From contig NC_049988.1 of NCBI RefSeq assembly GCF_000003815.2, positions 10,215,012-10,279,011 of the forward strand: a stretch of DNA of 64,000 bases, read 5' to 3'. The stretch comes from Branchiostoma floridae. Lineage: Eukaryota > Chordata > Leptocardii > Amphioxiformes > Branchiostomatidae. A program made the translations under genes and the position numbers. Under the pieces are notes generated by a model that was not told where the DNA came from, searched no databases, and was given only the letters and a program-made list of their open reading frames with translations. Below, in pieces: positions 51,901 through 60,900 of the stretch (position 1 is its first letter; every line of letters begins with the position of its first letter).

Positions 51901-54900
51901 CCTTGGTGCTGAACACCGCATACACACACCAGTATACCTGTCCTTGGTGCTGAACACCGCATACGCACACCAATATAACTGTCCTTGGTGCTGAACACCG
52001 CATACACACACCAGTACACCTGTCCTTGGTGCTGAACACCGCATACACACACCAGTACACCTGTCCTTGGTGCTGAACACCGCATACGCACACCAATATA
52101 ACTGTCCTTGGTGCTGAACACCGCATACACACACACACACCGATATACCTGTCCTTGGTGCTGAACACCGCATACACACACCAGTGCACCTGTCCTTGGT
52201 GCTGAACACCGCATACACACATCAGTATACCTGTCCTTGGTGCTGAACACCGCATACACACATCAGTATACCTGTCCTTGGTGCTGAACACCGCATACAC
52301 ACACCAGTACACCTGTCCTTGGTGCTGAACACCGCATACGCACACCAATATAACTGTCCTTGGTGCTGAACACCGCATACACACACACACACCGATATAC
52401 CTGTCCTTGGTGCTGAACACCGCATACACACACCAGTACACCTGTCCTTGGTACTGAACACCGCATACGCACACCAGTATACCTGTCCTTGGTGCTGAAC
52501 ACCGCATACGCACACCAATATACCTGTCCTTGGTGCTGAACACACGTTGATGAATACGTCCATGTTTTGTAATTATGTTCAAGCTTGTCACAAGAAAGTA
52601 GATTTTCTTGGCTAATTCGCCAAAGAGTTAGGTTTATTGATATAACATCGATTATATTTATCATTTTCTTACCTTTGGTTTTCTTCTAAATAGAAGTTCT
52701 CTAAGTCTATCCAGTCTACTTGACTTCGTATCCTTCTGTGGTTCTGGAAAATCATTGCACAAGTCGATGTCATTAAAAGTCTCGCTACACACAAAAGTGG
52801 CTTGTTACTCTGGTGGAATCTGCACTTATAACCCATCAGCATGCATATTGGTAAAGTAGAAAGTACTTTGACTACCATACAACACATAACGGTATAATAT
52901 ATAGGTAGAAATGCTCATTTATGTATGTAGATATTCTATCGGTCTCACTTTTGTACTCTCATGTCCATGATAGCGACGCAGCAACGACGCAGCAAGATTT
53001 TGAGCTGACTCCAAACTTCATTATACGTCTTGTCATGTGAGTTTAACGGCGGAGTGATACAAGTTACTTAGGAGTGATACAAGTTACCTAGGTCACAATC
53101 AATGTGCCTGATGATATAGAAGTAAAAGCTATTTAAACGGCGGTTAATATGCCTGATGAAAAACAGTAGTGCGGATGTTATTTCTGTCAAGCTTGTGTAA
53201 CACTCACCATCTCGAACCAGGACATCATCCTGCTGCATAGTTTTGACATTGGTCCTGTACACGATGTGCAACTGACCATTCTGGAAAACACCAAAGATAC
53301 CAGGAATTAGCTATAGGAAGCCATAATCTCAAACATTGGGTAATTACAGAAAGCAAAGATTACCACAGACTCTTTTCACACAAAATATTAAAGAGTGGAA
53401 TCAGCTAGCAGGCTAACTGTACAGCCCAGACAGTGGAGCCTTTAGGCAATGTTGGGTATGTGTAAAGAAGAGATGACGTGCATGTGCATCGGATACTGGC
53501 AAAGTTTCACTGACTTAATGTGAGGCTAGCTGTTGAGACTGCCCTTCTATCAGAGGTGACATTGCCTTTACAACAGGGTTTACTTATAGTCTCCGTCCAT
53601 TTGTACAAGATTAAAAGACTAAGTCCGACCCGAGGCATTACCGATCGTGGATCACACGTCGGACCGTGCCGTAAGTGGCCGAGCTGACGTGCACATGGAT
53701 CGTAAATCATGGATGTAAGACCTTACACCATATCTTCATGCAATACACAGGATGCCCTTCCGCATGCAGTATCTAGCCTACTTCACTTTTCAAAGCACTT
53801 CCATGCAAACGTACGCCCGATTTTAGACGACAATTTGTTATAGTAACCCAAATGAAAAGCAGAAAGCTCTGTTATGTTACTCTAGGTATGTAACATTGGT
53901 AAAAGCCCTACAGAGTGACACGCAACCCTTCCTTAATGGAGGCCGATGTGTCGGTAATCCTTCGGAATGTACTTGATGGTGCCATCTGCATAAATCTATA
54001 CCTATTAAACCTTTTCGTCACATTTAAGCAGCTAGATGTAGTTTGTCACTTCCTTGGTCAAGGGAAGACAAGCAAGGACAAAAAAGGGGATATAATTGTA
54101 GTTCAACATTCGGATGCATATCATATCCAGTACACATAACGTTAGCTTTGGGTATGCGGGTGCACTTGGCAGAAATTTACTGCAACTAATCTGTTAAACC
54201 GTAAAACTTTGATTATCTTGAGTCCTTAACACTCCCTAACGTGAAGAATTCGTGCAGATAACTCGTTGATGAGCATTTCCTGTGATATTTTGCTAGTATC
54301 TGGTTGTACATTACTTGTGACTCACACTGCAACTCTAATCTCGCCTACAGGTCATTCACCCTTAGCTGAAGACTGAAACACTGGTGTAAACCACCGGGGT
54401 AATGGCAGCTTTATGGCAAAGCAGCAGGCTTAGGAATCGCCTTGAGATCTTTAACCTTCCATGGAACACATATTTACAACATCCATTAAGCAAATAACTG
54501 GTGCTTGGGGGACTGTTGTATAATTTTATATAAGGTTACAGGCATTAATTACACGATGGGGTTGAGTAGTGCGAAGATTTTTGAAGATATGTGCAGCATT
54601 TTAGATTATTTGAATCGCAACATGGAGCATCGGAAATCAAATCTGTGACGACGTTGGTCGTTTGGGGACGTGGCCATTGATAAGGGCAATCTTGTCTACA
54701 TCTCAACAACAATGAGGCTGGCGCCAGAATACGCACCCAGCCATTTAAATGATGTCTGCCGCCTCGATGCTACTATGTAATGACATATGGTTTATGGCGC
54801 CAGGGCAGGCCACGGGTCAGTGGAGGGCAAACAACTGTTTCACAATGTTTGTACCTCTTGGAGTAATGACCAATAGTTGTGTATGATGTAATCCCATCCG

Positions 54901-57900
54901 ATGTTGAACGGAAGTTTATGGAAAACCATGTAGCAGATATGGCTTTATTGAATATGTGGTAAAATTCATTCCCATCAAGACAACGTCAGAGTGACTACGT
55001 ATCCATAAGCTGACGCAATATTTTGACGTCTTCATCACAGAATGTCCAAATTTCGATATTCAATTCTTTGTGTGACAGATTTGGTTCAATGAACGTTGCT
55101 ACTAACTTAAGTGGTGAACCCGGTAACGCAACCCTTCTGATTGGCCATCTGGATCAAATTACGTGGACCCGTGGGCTGGAGTTCAATTCTACAAGTAGCA
55201 ATATTGAGGGTCGGCGCTAACTCGGACATGTTGTGTAGGGATTGCATACGTCATTTTAGATGGTGACGTATACCCCGCAGCCCCAAATGTCACTTTGGGC
55301 ACGCAAAGAACCCAGTACACTTATGGAAGAGAGAATAGGTGAACCGATGTGCTAAAACAGAAGAGCTGTAGAGAAGCCCCACTGCACTAATTGCTAACGA
55401 AATTGCGTTCTGGTCCGTCCTTAGTCTAAGGTTTGACCTTTTTTTTTACCTTTTACTACATGTAGCTACCTCGTGCTAGTCTGTATTAGACTCCATAGGT
55501 CGCTGGGAAATGGAACAAATAGAGGTAAGCCGGCCAGAGAAGAACAGCCGGCTAGGAAACAGCTTGCGACTAGTGAGAAAATGATTGTTCTGGTCGGCTG
55601 ACTCCCCTAGTGTACTATGACTCTATTTGTCCAATTTCTACAATTAGACCACCGATCTACGAAGCCTGGTAGAGACGGCTAACCTCAAGTGCAAAGACGA
55701 ACCCTACACGCGTTTGTAAAAAAAATGTGCTTCTTCCGAAGAAAGTTACCTTTTCTGGGACAACATCTTGATCATCGGAAGGCCGTATGAAGTACAGACT
55801 GTCTCCGTCATCAAACATGCCGCTGAAACATACAGGTTCGCTCATCAAATATTATTCCCAACATATTCATATTTCATATATATTGCAAATTGCTGTATCT
55901 TCCACAAATACTGTTTCACATTGATAAAGAATGAAGAAACCGATGATTTACAGTAGTGAACGTCGAATTACTTTTGCTTTCTTTGAATTTAAAAAAAATC
56001 ACAGCACCTGTTCTCCACAATAATTGAAGATAAAGTACGTATACCATTACATCAGATTAATTCCTTGGTGTTCTACATCTTAAGGTAGTGGAGCTTTATA
56101 TCCCCATAGACAGGAGTGTTAATGCAGCAGACGAAGCGGATAATAGCCTACACAAAAGCGCAAACACCATCGATACGCCACGAGAGTGAACCCGGGGTCG
56201 ATAAGCAGAATAAGGCTCAGTCCGGAGATAGCAACGCTGACCCCCTTTCCGTGATGGAGTCTTGATGGCGGTAGTTCATCGAAGTCATTTCAGTCCATTT
56301 GTGTTGCTTCTTCAATTAGAACCCGTGATTACATATTTTGCAGGATCTGACCATGGCAAAACTATCTATTATCCTCTTCAGAGATAATGTACATGGAAGA
56401 ACTATCTATTATCCTCTTCAGAGATAATGTACGGATGTACTTACAGAAGGCCGTTGCATGTTGATAGTGCCACTGTTGAGCCGGGGCGACCTCTGATGCG
56501 GCCATGATAGTAACAATGCTCAGTGCCCTGAAGCGAAACAACACAACACGAGATAAGAATATTAAACGTACCATACAGAAACACTGGTAACATTCCAGGA
56601 AATTGCCTTTAGAATGTTGATCAATGAACATTCAAAATGGCACAACCAGGAAATGTTAAAGGTACTCTGAAAAATTAGGATAATGTTATTGTTCTGGCTA
56701 TTTTGTTATTTACACGGTACCGTAAATGGAATAAAACCAATGGCATCACATAACAGTATTTCCCTAAGGCCACAGCAATTAAATTTTATGGATGACATCC
56801 TCTGCAGACTGCAAAAATAGTGCGATAGGGCGAAAAAAAACAAGATGGGTGAAAAAAAACAAGATGGCTACATTGTCAAAAATAGGCACCATAAAGTTGT
56901 GATGACTGTTGTACGTAAAGGGACAAAACGTGGAATCAGAGCCAACAAGGCATTCATTCCTGTATTTAAGACATGTACTGGTGTGGTAAAATTGACACTA
57001 GTCTGGTAGACTGGCATCACCAGCAAAGCTGGTAACCACACTCATAGCTTCTATATTGGTGTCACTTTTACAACAATCCAATAAGTTTCATTTCTACAGC
57101 TACAGTCCTGGGTACCTCGTAAGTGTCACTTCTACAAGTACAACTATTAGGCTACAACAATATATTTGCTCATTTTGGCACTTTATCGTCATGTTGACCA
57201 TCCCTGCAGAAGAAAAAAATCTTGTTTTTTTTTCTGAAATCAGGTGAAAATTAATGCGCGCGCTGATGTCATCCATAAAATTTACTTGCTGTGTCCTAAA
57301 TAAGATCAAGAGTGTACAAGATCATTATTTCTTTGCTGGACCGCTTACGATCTGTAAATGGTACATGAACAATATGAATAATGACACCAAGTACCTGTAA
57401 CAATGACATGGCGTTTTCGTTCATGTTGGGTCGGAGTGTATTTTCAGTTTTACCAGAACAATTCTACATTAGGCAACTTTAAGTTGACCTGAAATGATGC
57501 TGATAGTAAACGCATCAGGGTTTCCTGTCAGTCCGACACCACTCTGTATATGTTGTAAGTGTGGGCATGATTTCCTCTGTTGACGACACTACAAAGTTAA
57601 CGTTATGCTTTATTTCTTTATTTCTTTCATCCGCTTATGAATTGTTGAATGGTTTACCAGGTTCCCCTCTCAAATTCGGTACCTTTGTGACAACTTTGAA
57701 TATGAAATGTTATTTCTGCATAAAACCAGTTGACATCAAAGACAGCAAAATGTAATATCAATGCACAGTGATGCTAAATGTTTATATACAATTTTCATCT
57801 CGTAACATGTTGACCAACAACGAACTGCCATTTGCTGTCAAGAAAAACGCCCATACACCTAACCTTGAATCACGCGTAAAATGCAGGTATTACACTCGCG

Positions 57901-60900
57901 TTTATCAGTCAAAACACACATTTCGCCGTGAGAAACGACCATATCAATCAGCATGAATATCTCCGTACCACCCACGCGTTCATGGCGAGTGGAAGAGATT
58001 ACACTGTAGTTATCTCATATCCAAGCTGCTTCCCCAGCTGTTAGCTTCACACATCTGCCACTATGCACACTCTCAAATCTCACGTTTTCATTGTTTACTG
58101 TTGAAAGACAATGTCTCCAAGTTTCATCTCGAGTTTTGATCGTAAGTACAAGTTTATTGGTGGAATATTTATGAACGACCGTGAATAACACCTCATCAAC
58201 GCCCGATGTTGTTTATTACGGGAAATGAAGCTATTTACGCTCTCGATGGAGCGATTACCATCTGCACTAACATAAAGCAATGCAATCTCCAGAAAGTCAT
58301 TCCTACGTCAGGTGGGTGATTTTACAACACGGTGGTAATTTCGCTACACGATGTATTAGACAAGTTATGTTCGACCAATTCTGTGTTTGAGGATAGCAGT
58401 GATCCATACCACCTGTGCCCCATACTATAAGACAATGCTGATTTTACCCGAGAGTGCCTCTAAGGTACCATAGCATCACACACACTGTAACCATATGCAG
58501 GTACTATTCTAAGTTACCATCTTACCATACACAATGTAACCATATGCAGGTATCATACTAAGGCACCATTGCACCATACACACTGTAACCATATGTAGAT
58601 ATTATACTAAGGTACTATTGCGCCATACATAGTGTAACCATATGCAGGTATTATTCTAAGGTAACATTGCACCATACACATTGTAACCATATGCAGGTAT
58701 GATACTTCATGCAAGTCATGCAAGCAAGAAGCCCTCACGGCATATTGCATCATGTTCTATCTCATCGTCTTTTAGAAGCACCTTTGTATTCCAATAAGTT
58801 CGTAACTGCATTCTACTATCCACCATGCATTCCAAGAAGTCAGTAACCGTCTTTTGGGGGCAATCATGTATATAAGAAGTTTGTAACCATACTCTAGATG
58901 CAATCTTGCATTCCAAGAAGTCGGTAACTTTCTTTCAGAAGAAATCTTTTTCGTTGTTCGTCAAAAAAATCTAGAAGCACCTCTGTATTCGAAGAAGTTC
59001 GTAATCGTATTCTACAAGCAGTTCTGTATTCCAGGAAGTCACATCTAAGACAATTTGAATACGGGCCAGAAATAGATATAAGATGCTACTTGTAGTTTTG
59101 TTGAAAAGTTTTCTTACAGGTCTTCCTACACCTTTACATTTAAAGCTGACACGTCTCAATTCTCTAGTATGGCATCCATATTAAAAACAAACTGCCGCCC
59201 TGGTAATGCACCAACCGCCAGGTGGCGGCGCCAATAAATTACGCTATATTAGACCAAAGAAAATTGCTTGGCCAGTGACTGTAGAAACAGCTGGTGACTC
59301 AATTTCCTGGAAATTAAACACGGGATCACTTGCCCCCGAGGTCAGATGTACGTGACACGCGGGAATAATTCCACTGGTGAAGGTTCGCCTCCAGGTGAGG
59401 CCTCAATTCCCATCTACCATGTCTCCAGCATTCCAGGAAATACCAGTGGAATGTCAACGTAACCTTTTCAGAGCGCCAGTGGAATACCAACACATACAGC
59501 TGCGAGAACACAGGAATACCAGCATCCGTATCTTTACAGTGATTGGAAGTGCCAGCCAACATGTTTTACAATGCTTAGACTGCCATGTAAATGCCAGTGC
59601 ACACTGTTCTAGTACAGTGTATCTTCAGTCTCATCTCACCATGTCAACATTAGAACAAGTGCCGAAGGATGTGTAATAGACGCGGCAATGATGGATCGGA
59701 CCATCAGCAACTCATCCAACAGCTTCGCGGTTCAATTGATTGATTGATAGATGCTTTGTGCCGGGTTATTACTATGTCTTCTATACAGGAATGTAGGTCG
59801 ATCTAAAAACGTTAAATTAAAGAGTATAGTCTTATTATCTGTCTTATCTCCTGCTGATTCTGACATAAGATTGTCGTAACTTTGGTATTTTATCATCGAT
59901 CATTATAGATTCTTTGTTCTGCTCTTTGCGACAAAATCTTTTAGTTTTACCTTGTCGTGAATATCTATATCTATTTATCTATCTTCCTATGAATATCTAT
60001 GCACAATATGACACAAAATCGTAAAAGATAACATCATGGACATGAAGGTGACACTAGCCTGGGTACCATCCTATTTCTACCGGGGCGAGTGTAACTCCTT
60101 ACACTCGCCCCGGTAGAATACGGATGGTACTCAGGCTAGGTTAACACTAGATCCAGAGAATAAAAAAAAAAAGACAGCAAAACGTTAGGCCGTTTCAGCG
60201 TATACGTCACAACAAGTACATTTTGACATCCATGTTTTGAATAAAAGGATTTGCTCCTATACAACTTTTGTTATTAAGCAGAGCTATCAATTACTTTTAA
60301 TGACCTAACTTCCTTAAACTTAAAAAAGTTCCAACCCAACCAATCCAAGCTTCTATTTTCCGGAATAAGAATTAGTGTATAGAATAAAGGTTACGAAGTG
60401 AATTCATTTTTGCATAATCTTTGTGTTTCAAGTTTTTTATGAAACTTTATAACTTGCTCTTTTTAGAAAATATACTTCCATATCGATCGACTGAATAAGA
60501 AAGTATCTACTTGAAATCAATGTTGTCGACACAAAATATGTATCTAAATATTTCAATCGCATGGCAGACTTTTTACTCTGTGTTACTGTAATTGAAATCA
60601 ATGGGAAATTTGGCTTTTGCATCTTCCTGTGACGGGTGCAGAGNNNNNNNNNNNNNNNNNNNNNNNNNNNNNNNNNNNNNNNNNNNNNNNNNNNNNNNNN
60701 NNNNNNNNNNNNNNNNNNNNNNNNNNNNNNNNNNNNNNNNNNNTTGTAGGAGGGTCAATCTAACATTACAGGGACATCGCGAACGTTGTGTTGCTTCATT
60801 AAAACCTAACGAGGGCTACTGAGAAGTAAATTTGCCCATAAAACAAGAGAACAACGGACATCGAAGAAGAATTGATGATCTAAAGAGCAGGGGTTATGGA

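Noticed and set aside
51683-52591. 302-codon open frame on the minus strand
   Set aside because: It is entirely the 41-bp minisatellite, which lacks stops in any minus frame; no start context, no homology, and it lies in an intron.
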